DNA of 64,000 bases from CAVXJN01 sp963762165 (GTDB lineage: Bacteria > Pseudomonadota > Gammaproteobacteria > JASBUN01): assembly GCA_963762165.1 (NCBI GenBank), contig CAVXJN010000001.1:372001-436000 (forward strand). Direction: 5' to 3'. The position numbers and the translations under genes are program-made. Of the stretch, positions 8,586-18,789 are shown piece by piece (position 1 is the first letter of the stretch; each line of letters begins with the position of its first letter). Below the pieces are notes generated by a model. The model ran no database searches and had not been told where the DNA came from. It was given only the letters and a program-made list of their open reading frames with translations.

Positions 8586-10109
8586 CTATAGCTTGGAAAT
8601 GGCGATATGTTGCAGCAAGTTCTCGACACTCGCATGCATGACATCGGTCAAGGGGGCCGGCCATATACCAACACCGAGCACGACCACGGCCAAAATCCCC
8701 AGAATCGCAAACTCCCGCGCGTTGACGTCGGAGAGCGTCGCCACCCCTTCGTTCGCAACTTTTCCGAATATCACTCGCTTGACCAGCCATAGCGTGTACG
8801 CCGCGCCCAGGATGAGCGTGGTGGCGGCCAAAAACGCGAACCAGAAATTGGCTTTGAAGCTACCGAGGATAACCATGAATTCGCCCACGAATCCGCTGGT
8901 GCCCGGCAATCCGGAATTGGCCATCGCGAACAGCACCATGAACGCCGCGAATTTCGGCATAGTGTTCGCCACACCGCCGTAGTCGGCGATATTGCGGCTG
9001 TGAAGCCGATCGTACATCACGCCCACACACAGAAACAGTGCGCCCGAAATGAAGCCGTGGGACACCATTTGCACGATACCGCCCTCGACGCCGAGCGCCG
9101 CGCCGTGCCAACTACCCGTTTGACGAATGATGTAAAACGCTGCGAAAAAGCCCAGCGTCACGAAGCCCATGTGTGCAATGGAGGAGTAGGCGATCAGCTT
9201 TTTCATGTCCTCCTGCACCAACGCCACAAAACCGATGTAAACCACTGCGACCAACGACATCAGCACGATCAGCCATGCCAACTCGCCACTGGCATCCGGG
9301 GTTATGGGTAAGCTGAAACGCAGGAAACCGTAGCCGCCGATCTTGAGCATGATCGCGGCAAGCACCACGGACCCGCCGGTAGGGGCTTCGACATGCGCGT
9401 CCGGCAGCCAGGTATGCACAGGCCACATTGGAACCTTGACTGCAAAAGCCAACAGAAACGCCAGGAATATTGCGATCTGCGCGCCCATGTCCAGCGGCAA
9501 GCGGTGGAAATCCAATATGGACAAGCTGCCATGTCCAAAAACGTCCGGCGTCTGCAGGTACATGTAAATCAACGCCACCAGCATGAACACCGACCCAAGA
9601 AACGTGTAAAGAAAAAACTTGATGGTCGCGTAGACGCGCCGCGGGCCGCCCCAGATTCCAATAATCAGAAACATCGGGATCAGCATCGCTTCCCAGAACA
9701 CGTAGAACAGGGCCGCGTCCAACGCCGCGAACACGCCTACCATGATCCCTTCCATAATCAGGAAGGCTGCGTAGTATTGCGCACGTCTAAAGGTAATCAC
9801 CTGCCAGCCGGCCATGACCACCAGCACGGTCGTAAACGTCGTCAACAGGATCAACGGCATGGAGATGCCGTCGATACCCAGGAAATAGTTGGCGTGGAAT
9901 GTCTCGATCCATGGCGCCAGCTCCTGGAACTGCATCTGATACGTACTCGTATCGAACTGCGTGAACAACGGAATACTGAGCGCGAACGTCAGCACGGCGA
10001 CGGCCAGGGAGAATTGGCGCGCAAACCGGTCGCCCGTTACCAATACCGCAACGCCCCCGGCAATCGGTATCCAAATCAACAGGCTCAGGATTGGCCAATC
10101 TGCAGCCAT
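8586..10109 (-). CDS. nuoM: NADH-quinone oxidoreductase subunit M
   Basis: A 507-residue antiporter-like membrane subunit of complex I. Conserved segments seen: FYVFWEAMLIPMF (essential glutamate helix), KVPMWPVHTWLPDAHVEAP, and KKLIAYSSIAHMG. Two adjacent ATGs exist. The second (MAADWPIL) has AAGGA at proper spacing and is used here. It lies 19 bases after nuoL. Confidence 0.96.
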   Translation of the reverse strand: MAADWPILSLLIWIPIAGGVAVLVTGDRFARQFSLAVAVLTFALSIPLFTQFDTSTYQMQFQELAPWIETFHANYFLGIDGISMPLILLTTFTTVLVVMAGWQVITFRRAQYYAAFLIMEGIMVGVFAALDAALFYVFWEAMLIPMFLIIGIWGGPRRVYATIKFFLYTFLGSVFMLVALIYMYLQTPDVFGHGSLSILDFHRLPLDMGAQIAIFLAFLLAFAVKVPMWPVHTWLPDAHVEAPTGGSVVLAAIMLKIGGYGFLRFSLPITPDASGELAWLIVLMSLVAVVYIGFVALVQEDMKKLIAYSSIAHMGFVTLGFFAAFYIIRQTGSWHGAALGVEGGIVQMVSHGFISGALFLCVGVMYDRLHSRNIADYGGVANTMPKFAAFMVLFAMANSGLPGTSGFVGEFMVILGSFKANFWFAFLAATTLILGAAYTLWLVKRVIFGKVANEGVATLSDVNAREFAILGILAVVVLGVGIWPAPLTDVMHASVENLLQHIAISKL

Positions 10110-10128
10110 CAACATTCCTTTCGGTCGC

Positions 10129-12084
10129 TCAGTAGCGGTACAGAAGCCAGCTCAAAAGCGCGAGCAAGCCGATAATCATGGTGAAGGCGTAGTGATACAG
10201 ATAGCCGGATTGGAAATGGCGGATCACCCCCGAAAACCAGCCGACGCTGCGCGCAGTTCCATTGACCAGGAGGCCATCGATCAGACCTGTATCGCCCACG
10301 CGCCAGAGCACGCGGCCAAGGCCGCGACCGCCGCCGGCGAAAAATATCTCGTTGAAACGGTCAAAACCATACTTGTTAACCAGAATCCGATGCACGAACG
10401 AGAAGCGGTTCCGGACGCTGTCACCCAGTTCGGGACGCTTGAGGACGAACAACCAAGCCGTGGCGACACCGAGCATGGCCACGATGAACGGGGGTTGCGT
10501 CAGCCCGTGGAGCATGAACGCCTCAACGCCATGATAATGTTGGCCCAACTCCGTCAGCACGTCGTGTTTATCGGCGACAAAAATAGCATTGCCGAAATAG
10601 CCGCCGAACAACATCGGCTGGATCGTGAACGCGCCGATCAACAATGACGGTATTGCCAACAGCACCAGCGGCACGGTGACCACCGCCGAGGTTTCGTGCA
10701 GATGATCACGTGTATGGGAATCCATCCGCTCCGGGCCGTGAAACACCAGAAAAAACATTCGGAATGTATACAGCGCCGTAACAAAGACACCGATCAGCAC
10801 CGCAGCGTAGGCCAATTGCGCTCCCGGCAAGGCTGAATGATGCGCGCTTTCAATTATCGCGTCTTTGGAGAAGAAACCGGAGAAGCCAGGGAAGCCGATC
10901 AACGCCAGAGAGCCAACCAGCGAAGTCCAATAGGTTACGGGCATGTATCGACGCAGCCCGCCCATACGGCGCATGTCCTGCTCGTGATGCATGGCGATGA
11001 TGACCGAGCCCGCGCCCAGGAACAGCAGTGCTTTGAAAAAAGCGTGTGTCATGAGGTGGAAAATGCTCGCGGCATAAGCCGACGCCCCCAGCGCCACCGT
11101 CATATAACCCAGCTGGGAAAGCGTCGAATACGCCACCACCCGCTTGATATCGTGTTGAACCAGACCCAGGAAGCCCATGAACAGCGCGGTAATAGCGCCA
11201 ATGATCATCACGAACACCAGCGCGGTTTCGGAAAGTTCAAACAGCGGCGACATGCGCGCGACCATGAAGATACCCGCTGTGACCATGGTCGCGGCGTGAA
11301 TCAGGGCGGAAATCGGGGTCGGGCCTTCCATCGAGTCGGGCAACCACACATGCAACGGAACTTGCGCCGATTTACCCATCGCGCCGATGAATAACAAGAT
11401 GCACACCACCGTGGCCGCCGACCAAGGAGTACCCGGGAAGATTTCGATCGTTTCCGTTGCGAGGTTCGGGGCGGCGTGAAACACGGTCCCGTAGTCCAGG
11501 CTCCCGGTGAAAAAGAGAATCGCGGCAATTCCCAGCAAGAACCCGAAGTCGCCCACGCGGTTTACCAGAAACGCCTTGAGATTGGCGTAAATCGCGGATT
11601 CCCGCGTGTACCAGAATCCGATCAGCAAGTACGACACCAGCCCTACTGCTTCCCATCCGAAAAACAACTGCAGGAAATTATTGGCCATCACCAGCATCAG
11701 CATCGCGAACGTGAACAACGCGATGTAGCTGAAAAACCGCTGATACCCCGGATCGTCCCGCATGTACCCGACCGTATAGATGTGCACCATCAACGAAACA
11801 AAGGTCACGACCACCAGCATCACAGCGGTCAGGCGATCGATCAAAAAACCAATTTCGAACCGGATTCCATCCGAAACCATCCACGTGTACACCGACCCAT
11901 TGAAAGGTTCACCGCCGGCGAAGACGAGGCGCCAAAACACGAAAAGCGACAAGATCAGGGACACCGCCACGCCCAGGATCGTGATCCAATGGGCGCCCGC
12001 TCGGCCGATTTTTTTGCCGAACAGACCCGCGACGATGGCACCGAGCAGAGGCGCCAGTGGGATGGCCAGATAGGTGGCTTGCAT
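10129..12084 (-). CDS. nuoL: NADH-quinone oxidoreductase subunit L
   Basis: A 651-residue distal proton-pumping subunit of complex I. It has roughly 14 core helices plus the long C-terminal extension ending in a final hydrophobic helix (the lateral arm). Conserved elements: FFGWEAVGLVSYLLIGFW, KSAQVPLHVWLPDSMEGPTP and KRVVAYSTLSQLGYM. The length suits the family. It lies 12 bases after nuoK. Confidence 0.96.
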   Translation of the reverse strand: MQATYLAIPLAPLLGAIVAGLFGKKIGRAGAHWITILGVAVSLILSLFVFWRLVFAGGEPFNGSVYTWMVSDGIRFEIGFLIDRLTAVMLVVVTFVSLMVHIYTVGYMRDDPGYQRFFSYIALFTFAMLMLVMANNFLQLFFGWEAVGLVSYLLIGFWYTRESAIYANLKAFLVNRVGDFGFLLGIAAILFFTGSLDYGTVFHAAPNLATETIEIFPGTPWSAATVVCILLFIGAMGKSAQVPLHVWLPDSMEGPTPISALIHAATMVTAGIFMVARMSPLFELSETALVFVMIIGAITALFMGFLGLVQHDIKRVVAYSTLSQLGYMTVALGASAYAASIFHLMTHAFFKALLFLGAGSVIIAMHHEQDMRRMGGLRRYMPVTYWTSLVGSLALIGFPGFSGFFSKDAIIESAHHSALPGAQLAYAAVLIGVFVTALYTFRMFFLVFHGPERMDSHTRDHLHETSAVVTVPLVLLAIPSLLIGAFTIQPMLFGGYFGNAIFVADKHDVLTELGQHYHGVEAFMLHGLTQPPFIVAMLGVATAWLFVLKRPELGDSVRNRFSFVHRILVNKYGFDRFNEIFFAGGGRGLGRVLWRVGDTGLIDGLLVNGTARSVGWFSGVIRHFQSGYLYHYAFTMIIGLLALLSWLLYRY

Positions 12085-12096
12085 GGTTCGGTTCCG

Positions 12097-12402
12097 CTAC
12101 CCTTTCATGGTCTTCAGGTCTTCGACATTGATGGTTTGTCGATTGCGATACAGCACCACCAGAATCGCCAAGCCGATCGCAGATTCCGCGGCCGCGACCG
12201 TGAGCACGAAGAACACGAAGACCTGTCCGGAAATATCCTGATGAAAATGCGAGAATGCGATGAAGTTCATGTTAACCGCCAGCAGCATCAATTCGATCGA
12301 CATCAATAAAATGATGACATTCTTCCGGTTGAGGAAGATGCCGGCGACACTGAGGCAGAACAGGATCGCTCCCAGCACCAGGTAGTCGGAAAGCGCGATC
12401 AT
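12097..12402 (-). CDS. nuoK: NADH-quinone oxidoreductase subunit K
   Basis: A 101-residue membrane subunit with three helices. The glutamates in MSIELMLLAVN and AAAESAIGLAI, needed for proton transfer, are present. The start MIALSDYLVLG gives the standard NuoK length; the open frame extends 19 codons further without similarity to the family. Confidence 0.95.
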   Translation of the reverse strand: MIALSDYLVLGAILFCLSVAGIFLNRKNVIILLMSIELMLLAVNMNFIAFSHFHQDISGQVFVFFVLTVAAAESAIGLAILVVLYRNRQTINVEDLKTMKG

Positions 12403-12439
12403 CGTGGCCCCCAAAAACCGATTGTTCTCTGACGCCCGC

Positions 12440-13054
12440 TCACCGGTCGGTCCGTTCACCGGATTGTGACGTCATTTTTATGATCCGCAGCCGGTCAGAT
12501 TTACGTGCCAGCACCTGTTTTGCAGGATCCTGATGCCGGGACCCCTCCCTTCGGCGCATGGTCAGCGCAATTGCCGCGACGATCGCCACCAACAGAATTA
12601 CCGCCGCTATTTCGAACGGCAGGAGATAATCGCTGTACAAAACGTTGCCGAGGGCTTTGGTATTGCTATAACCCTCGGCCATTCTTCGCGGTGCCGCCGC
12701 GGAATCCGGTCCGAAAGAGTCACTCAGCACCACGAACATCTCCGCGACAATTACGAACGCCACGGCTACACCCACCGGCAAATAGCGAATAAAGCCTTCC
12801 CGTAGCTGGGTGAGGTTGATATCCAGCATCATGACGACGAACAGGAACAGCACCATAACCGCGCCCACGTACACCAGCACCAGCGTGATGGCGAGGAATT
12901 CCGCTTCCGCGAGAATCCAGATGCCGGCGCTGGAGAAAAACGCCAACACCAGGAACAGGGCCGAATGCACCGGATTGCGCGCCGTGATCACACGCGCAGC
13001 AGCGAATACAAGAATCACCGCGAATATATAAAATACAATCTTTTCGGCGCTCAT
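12440..13054 (-). CDS. nuoJ: NADH-quinone oxidoreductase subunit J
   Basis: A 204-residue membrane subunit with five predicted helices, including the flexible third helix LAITLVLVYVGAVMVLFLFVV region with its conserved Val-Gly-Ala-Val pattern. The C-terminal tail after residue 160 is polar and variable, as usual. The nuoK start follows 37 bases after its stop. Confidence 0.94.
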   Translation of the reverse strand: MSAEKIVFYIFAVILVFAAARVITARNPVHSALFLVLAFFSSAGIWILAEAEFLAITLVLVYVGAVMVLFLFVVMMLDINLTQLREGFIRYLPVGVAVAFVIVAEMFVVLSDSFGPDSAAAPRRMAEGYSNTKALGNVLYSDYLLPFEIAAVILLVAIVAAIALTMRRREGSRHQDPAKQVLARKSDRLRIIKMTSQSGERTDR

Positions 13055-13069
13055 ACTTCGTCTCGGATC

Positions 13070-13558
13070 CTATCGATATCCAGCATCGGCCGCGCGGTCT
13101 GCGGCAATCTGCTGCTCATACCGGTCTCCGATAGCGAGCAGCTTTTCCTTGGTCATGATCTGCTCTCCACGGTTTTCGAAGTGGTACTCGTAGATACGCG
13201 TCTCGACAATGGAATCCACAGGACAAGCCTCCTCGCAGAAGCCGCAGAAAATACATTTGAACAAGTCGATGTCGTAGCGCGTAGTGCGTCGGCTACCGTC
13301 GGCGCGCGCCTCGGAATCGATGGTGATTGCCAATGCCGGGCAAACCGCCTCACAAAGTTTGCACGCAATACACCGTTCTTCGCCGTTGGGATAACGGCGC
13401 AGCGCATGCAGACCGCGGAAGCGCGCTGATTGCGGCGCGCGTTCCTCCGGGTACTGAATGGTGATCTTGCGCGAAAACAGGTAACGGCCCGTCAACTTCA
13501 AACCCAGAAGCAGTTCGAACAACAGGAGACTTTTCACCCAATGTTTCAATGATCGCAT
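13070..13558 (-). CDS. nuoI: NADH-quinone oxidoreductase subunit I
   Basis: A 162-residue ferredoxin-like subunit that relays electrons to the terminal cluster. It has two complete 4Fe-4S motifs, CIACKLCEAVCP and CIFCGFCEEACP (clusters N6a/N6b), after an amphipathic N-terminal helix. Length matches the family. It lies 13 bases after nuoH. Confidence 0.97.
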   Translation of the reverse strand: MRSLKHWVKSLLLFELLLGLKLTGRYLFSRKITIQYPEERAPQSARFRGLHALRRYPNGEERCIACKLCEAVCPALAITIDSEARADGSRRTTRYDIDLFKCIFCGFCEEACPVDSIVETRIYEYHFENRGEQIMTKEKLLAIGDRYEQQIAADRAADAGYR

Positions 13559-13571
13559 GTCGTGATCCTCC

Positions 13572-14582
13572 CTAATCGAACCAGGGGGGCAGCTTGCCGA
13601 CGACCGCGGCCGCCAACACCACCAGCCAGACGATGGTCACCGGTATGAAAACTTTCCAACCCAAGCGCATGATCTGGTCGTATCGGTAGCGCGGAAACGT
13701 TGCCCGAAACCACAGAAAGCAAAACATGAAGAAGGCGGTTTTCGCCAGCAACCAAACCAGCGGCGGAACCCACGACAACAGCGGCGCCAGCGGCGTACCC
13801 TCCACCGGAGACAGCCATCCGCCGCAGAACATCAACGCAGCCAAAATCGAAATCATGATGATATTGGCGTATTCGGCCAGAAAAAACACGGCAAACGTCA
13901 TCCCCGAATATTCGACGTGGAATCCCGCGACGATTTCCGACTCCCCTTCCGCCACATCGAACGGCGCACGGTTGGTTTCCGCGACGCCGGAAATAAAATA
14001 AACCACAAACAGCGGCAATAACGGCAGCCAGAACCAGTGCAGCAGACCGCCGGACTGCGCGTGCACGATGTCGCCCAGATTCAAGCTTCCGCCTGCCATC
14101 AACACGCCTACCAGGGCAAAGCCCATGGCGATCTCGTAGGCAACGATTTGTGCCGCGGAACGCATTGCGCCAAGAAAGGAATACTTCGAATTCGACGCCC
14201 AGCCGGCGACGATCACGCCGTACACGCCTACCGAGGTGAGCGCCAGGATATAAAGGAGACTGGCATCTATATCGGCCAGCACCATTTCGTCAGTGAACGG
14301 AATCACAGCCCAAGCAGCCAGCGCCGGGCCGATGGAAAGAACCGGCGCGAGCACAAACAAGAAGCGGTTGGAATTGCTGGGTACGATGATTTCCTTAAAT
14401 AACAGCTTCAAGGCATCCGCGATTGGCTGCAACAGACCGCCCGGTCCGACGCGGTTCGGGCCCAGCCGTACCTGCATAAAGCCAATAACCTTGCGCTCGG
14501 CATAGGTCAGGTACGCCACGGCCACCATCAAAGGCGTGAGCAGAATACCGATCTTGACCAGGATGTAGAAAATGTCAGCCAT
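13572..14582 (-). CDS. nuoH: NADH-quinone oxidoreductase subunit H
   Basis: A 336-residue membrane subunit forming the quinone-entry chamber. Eight helices are predicted, with the typical AERKVIGFMQVRLGPNRVGP loop and the acidic RAPFDVAEGESEIVAGFHVE loop facing the quinone channel. It lies 10 bases after nuoG. Confidence 0.97.
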   Translation of the reverse strand: MADIFYILVKIGILLTPLMVAVAYLTYAERKVIGFMQVRLGPNRVGPGGLLQPIADALKLLFKEIIVPSNSNRFLFVLAPVLSIGPALAAWAVIPFTDEMVLADIDASLLYILALTSVGVYGVIVAGWASNSKYSFLGAMRSAAQIVAYEIAMGFALVGVLMAGGSLNLGDIVHAQSGGLLHWFWLPLLPLFVVYFISGVAETNRAPFDVAEGESEIVAGFHVEYSGMTFAVFFLAEYANIIMISILAALMFCGGWLSPVEGTPLAPLLSWVPPLVWLLAKTAFFMFCFLWFRATFPRYRYDQIMRLGWKVFIPVTIVWLVVLAAAVVGKLPPWFD

Positions 14583-14592
14583 CTGGATTCCG

Positions 14593-16971
14593 TTACTCCG
14601 CCGTCAACTCGATGTCGCCGAACATCGGGCCCAAACGACCGGAAGCCGCGGTCCCGCTAGGCAACCAGACACAGCTGTCAGCGACCGTGTCATCGATGAT
14701 CAACTCCACGCTCGCATAGGCATTCCCTTGCCGCAGCAAGACCCGATCGGCTCCGACCAGACCGAGCCGCTGGGCCACACCGGTATTGACCCGAGCCTGT
14801 TCGTCCCGTGCGTCCCGGGTCCGCTGCAGACTGGGCGAATTGCGGGTCAACGGATCCTGGCCATACGGATTGACGCCTGCAATTCTGACCAAGCCCTGTT
14901 CCGTTGGCGAGGACTCGGGCCAGGTTGTAATCGAGACCGCGTTGTCGGGTTTCGGTGTATCCGCTTGCTTGCGGAGTTCTTCCAATACCTGGTCCGACGA
15001 AACATATTCAAATCCATCGAGTTCCAGGTAATTCCCCAGCACCCTCATGACTTTCCATCCGGGGCGGGCTTCGCCCGGCGGTGCCACGGCACCAGCGGCA
15101 CTTTGCCAACGCCCTTCCGCGTTCACCAGTGTACCCGACGTTTCCGCTGCAGCCGCGATCGGAATCAGCACATGGGCGTACTCTCGGATCGGATCATGCT
15201 CGAATGCGCTGAAGGCAACCACGAACTCGGCGGCATCCAATGCCAGGCGCACAGCCGCCGGATCATAGCAGTCATATTCCGGTTCGATGCCATACAGGAG
15301 CATTGCCTTGCGGGGTCGCGCAGTCATCTGTGCCGCGTTCAACCCGGACGCCCGTTGCCCGTCCCCCGGTGCGCGGTGCGGAACTGCGCCCGCCAGCCAT
15401 GCGCCCGCCGCGTTGGCGCCATCGCTTAGCAAGCCCCATGTCGAATCGCTGGCCTGGGCGATTGCAGCGGCGAGCAGACGCAGTTGCTCGAAATTGGGGT
15501 GGGCGATTGCCTGCGGTCCGAGCAGGACACTACCGCGCGCACCGTCGTTCAACGCCCTCGCCATTTCCTGCAAACCCGTTTCCGCGGGAGCGGAATCCAA
15601 CAGCGCGTCCAGTGCGCGCGGAGTAAACTTCCCGAGTTCGCGCAATGCACGCAGAATCCCAGCCAACGCTTCGATCATTTCCTCGGGTCGGCAAATCGCG
15701 GTGCCCGCCACCGGGAAGTTGAACTCGAACGCGCGGCCATTGACAGCAAATACGCGCGCGCCCCGAAGTGCCGCCTTGCGCAAACGGTGCGCGGCGATCG
15801 GTTGTTCCTTGCGCACATTCGAGCCAATCAGCAATACCGAATCGAGCCGCTCCAGATCTTCGATGGACTGGCCGAGCCAAGGGAACACCGGCGCCTGATC
15901 CGATCCGGAAAAATCCACTTGCCGCAACCGGTGATCGATATTGTGACTGCCGAGACCACGCAGCACGCGCTGCAACAGATACATTTCCTCGACAGTCGCA
16001 TTGGGCGATACCAGAGCGCCCAGTTGATCCGCTCCATGCGCCGTGACCACCTCTCCTATACCAGTCGCGATCGCCTGCAGCGCGGTGTCCCAGTCGCAGG
16101 GCACCCAATTGTCGTGCTGCCGGATCATAGGGGTAAGCAAACGCCTGCTGCTTTTCAGTCCTTCGTAGCTGAAACGATCGCGATCCGAAATCCAACATTC
16201 GTTGATCGCTTCCATGTCCCTTGGCACCACGCGATTCACTGAATTGCGCAACGTGTGGAGATATGTGTTGGAGCCAATGCAGTCGTGCGAGGCGACACCG
16301 GCATGTTGCTCGAGCTCCCAGGCTCGCGCGGTCATTCGAGACGGTTTGGCATTCAGCGCGCCAACCGGACAAAGGTCGATTACATTGCCGGACATCTCAG
16401 AATCGACAGTACCTTCGACATAGGTTGTGATGCGCATATTCTCGCCGCGCCCCGGCGCGCCCAATTCCATCACTCCGGCGACTTCCTGGCCGAATCGCAC
16501 GCAGCGCGTGCAATGTATGCAACGGGTCATGTCGGTGGAGATCAGCGGCCCGATGTTCTTGTCCGCAACTACTCGTTTACCTTCGCTGTAACGGGAAATG
16601 TCACGGCCGTAGCCCATCGCCACGTCCTGCAACTCGCATTCACCGCCCTGGTCGCAGATGGGGCAATCGAGCGGATGATTGATCAGCAAGAATTCCATCG
16701 TGCCCCGCTGCGCTTCCAGCGCTTTCGGAGAACGAGTGAAAACCTTCATTCCTTCCATAACCGGCGTCGCGCACGCGGGCAACGGCTTGGGCGCCTTCTC
16801 GACTTCGACCAGACACATGCGGCAGTTGGCTGCAATAGAGAGCTTGGAGTGGTAACAGAACCGAGGAATGCGGATACCGGCATCATCGGCTACTTCAATC
16901 ACCATAGCGCCCTTACGGGCCTGCAGGGCAACCCCATTGATCTCCACATTGACTTTGGAATCGTCGTTCAT
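14593..16971 (-). CDS. nuoG: NADH-quinone oxidoreductase subunit G
   Basis: A 792-residue peripheral-arm subunit. The N-terminal 2Fe-2S domain shows CYHSKLSIAANCRMC. A His-Cys 4Fe-4S segment with CDQGGECELQD follows, then ferredoxin-like CIHCTRC. The rest is a molybdopterin oxidoreductase-like domain that no longer binds molybdenum in this family. The C-terminal third is less conserved. It lies 4 bases after nuoF. Confidence 0.95.
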   Translation of the reverse strand: MNDDSKVNVEINGVALQARKGAMVIEVADDAGIRIPRFCYHSKLSIAANCRMCLVEVEKAPKPLPACATPVMEGMKVFTRSPKALEAQRGTMEFLLINHPLDCPICDQGGECELQDVAMGYGRDISRYSEGKRVVADKNIGPLISTDMTRCIHCTRCVRFGQEVAGVMELGAPGRGENMRITTYVEGTVDSEMSGNVIDLCPVGALNAKPSRMTARAWELEQHAGVASHDCIGSNTYLHTLRNSVNRVVPRDMEAINECWISDRDRFSYEGLKSSRRLLTPMIRQHDNWVPCDWDTALQAIATGIGEVVTAHGADQLGALVSPNATVEEMYLLQRVLRGLGSHNIDHRLRQVDFSGSDQAPVFPWLGQSIEDLERLDSVLLIGSNVRKEQPIAAHRLRKAALRGARVFAVNGRAFEFNFPVAGTAICRPEEMIEALAGILRALRELGKFTPRALDALLDSAPAETGLQEMARALNDGARGSVLLGPQAIAHPNFEQLRLLAAAIAQASDSTWGLLSDGANAAGAWLAGAVPHRAPGDGQRASGLNAAQMTARPRKAMLLYGIEPEYDCYDPAAVRLALDAAEFVVAFSAFEHDPIREYAHVLIPIAAAAETSGTLVNAEGRWQSAAGAVAPPGEARPGWKVMRVLGNYLELDGFEYVSSDQVLEELRKQADTPKPDNAVSITTWPESSPTEQGLVRIAGVNPYGQDPLTRNSPSLQRTRDARDEQARVNTGVAQRLGLVGADRVLLRQGNAYASVELIIDDTVADSCVWLPSGTAASGRLGPMFGDIELTAE

Positions 16972-16975
16972 GCTG

Positions 16976-18268
16976 TCACGTATTCGCTAGCTCTGCTGCC
17001 GGTCGAACCAGGCATGTGCCATGATCGATGTGATATTGAAATTCGGCCCGATAATGCTTGATGAAACTTTGAACGGGCATTGCGGCCGCATCACCCAAAG
17101 CACAGATCGTGCGGCCACCGATTTTGCCGGCCACATCATCGAGCATATCGAGATCCTGCTGACATCCCTCGCCATGCTCGATTCGATGCACAACCCGCGC
17201 TAGCCAGCCGGTGCCCTCGCGGCAAGGCGTACACTGACCGCACGACTCCTGCATGTAGAAATGGGAAAGATTCTCCAGGACTTTTACCATGCAGGTCGTT
17301 TCATCCATCACGATCACTGCGCCGGAACCGAGCATGGAGCCTGCTTTGGAAATGGAGTCATAATCCATATCGACGTCGAGCATCACCTCCCCCGGCAGGA
17401 CCGGCACGGAAGAACCACCCGGAATGACCGCTTTGAGATTGCGCCCGTCACGCATGCCGCCGGCCATCTCGAGCAATTCCGCAAACGGCGTACCCAGCGG
17501 GACCTCGTAATTGCCCGGGCGCTCGACGTGGCCGGATACGCAGAAAATCTTCGATCCACCGTTGTTCGGTTTACCGATGTCGAGAAACCATTTGCCGCCG
17601 TTTTTCAGAATCGCCGGTACCGAGGCGAGGGACTCCGTGTTATTGATCGTCGTCGGTCGGCCATAGAGACCGTAGTTGGCCGGGAATGGCGGCTTGAACC
17701 GCGGCTGGCCTTTTTTGCCTTCCAACGATTCCAACAATGCCGTTTCCTCGCCGCAGATATACGCGCCGGCACCCAAATGATTGTAGAGCTCGAAGTCGAA
17801 ACCGGACTCCAGCAGATCGCGACCCAGATAGCCGGCCGCACGAGCTTCCTCGATGGCCGCCTCGGTTCGTTCGTAAGGCTCCCAGAATTCGCCGCGGATG
17901 TAGTTGTACCCCACGGTCGCACCGATGGTGTAACCGGCGATGATCATACCTTCAATCAGCGCGTGAGGGTTGTAGCGCAAAATGTCGCGATCTTTGCACG
18001 TACCGGGCTCCCCTTCGTCGGAATTGCAGACGATATACTTCTGACCCGGCGCGTTGCGCGGCATGAAACTCCACTTCACGCCCGTGGGGAAGCCGGCGCC
18101 GCCACGACCACGCAGTGCCGACAGTTTCAATTCCTCAATGATGGTTTCGGGCGCCGTCTTTTGCCGCAGGATGCGCTCCAACACCTGATAGCCGCCCGCA
18201 GCTCGATAGGCGTTCAGTGTCCACGGCTGCTCGTGGCTAAGGTTATTGAAGCAGATCTCGTTACTCAT
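16976..18268 (-). CDS. nuoF: NADH-quinone oxidoreductase subunit F
   Basis: A 430-residue NADH- and FMN-binding subunit. Nucleotide- and flavin-binding segments GRGGAGFPTG and the CNSDEGEPGTCKDR loop are present, and SCGQCTPCREG with a later cysteine binds the N3 4Fe-4S cluster. The start MSNEICFNN is preferred over a 40-codon upstream extension that reads through the nuoE junction. It lies 14 bases after nuoE. Confidence 0.96.
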   Translation of the reverse strand: MSNEICFNNLSHEQPWTLNAYRAAGGYQVLERILRQKTAPETIIEELKLSALRGRGGAGFPTGVKWSFMPRNAPGQKYIVCNSDEGEPGTCKDRDILRYNPHALIEGMIIAGYTIGATVGYNYIRGEFWEPYERTEAAIEEARAAGYLGRDLLESGFDFELYNHLGAGAYICGEETALLESLEGKKGQPRFKPPFPANYGLYGRPTTINNTESLASVPAILKNGGKWFLDIGKPNNGGSKIFCVSGHVERPGNYEVPLGTPFAELLEMAGGMRDGRNLKAVIPGGSSVPVLPGEVMLDVDMDYDSISKAGSMLGSGAVIVMDETTCMVKVLENLSHFYMQESCGQCTPCREGTGWLARVVHRIEHGEGCQQDLDMLDDVAGKIGGRTICALGDAAAMPVQSFIKHYRAEFQYHIDHGTCLVRPAAELANT

Positions 18269-18282
18269 AGACTCGCCGTGTC

Positions 18283-18789
18283 CTAGTCCAATTGATCCAG
18301 GATCTGATCGATGCGTTCGGGCGTCAGGTTTTCGTAGTATGTCTTGCCGATCATGCACATCGGTGCGCCGACACAGGCCCCAAGACACTCAACTTCCTTG
18401 ATTGTGAATTTTCCGTCGGGCGTTACCTCTCCCAACTCCACGCCAAGCTTTTGCTTGAGGTACTCGATGGTCTGCTCCGAACCGTTCAGCATGCAGGAAA
18501 TGCTGTTGCAAACGCAGATCTTGTGGCGGCCAACGGGCTTGAGTTCGTACATCGCATAGAAAGTCGCCACCTCGTACACCGCGATCTTCGGCATATCGAG
18601 ATAGTCGGCAACCGCTTGGATCAAGTCGCCGCTCAACCAGCCTCCGTTCTGGTCCTGTGCGATACGCAGTGCCGCCATTACCGCCGATTGCTTCTGATCC
18701 TGCGGATATTTCGCGATCCAGCGATCGATTTCAGTCCGCGACGCCTCCGTCAGCAATTGCTCGGGGACGGTCTCGATTTGTAATTTCAC
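18283..18789 (-). CDS. nuoE: NADH-quinone oxidoreductase subunit E
   Basis: A 168-residue thioredoxin-fold subunit holding 2Fe-2S cluster N1a. The four cysteine ligands lie in CNSISC and CLGACVGAPMC-type segments (about residues 90-135). Its start overlaps the nuoD stop by four bases (ATGA), so translation is coupled. Confidence 0.96.
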   Translation of the reverse strand: MKLQIETVPEQLLTEASRTEIDRWIAKYPQDQKQSAVMAALRIAQDQNGGWLSGDLIQAVADYLDMPKIAVYEVATFYAMYELKPVGRHKICVCNSISCMLNGSEQTIEYLKQKLGVELGEVTPDGKFTIKEVECLGACVGAPMCMIGKTYYENLTPERIDQILDQLD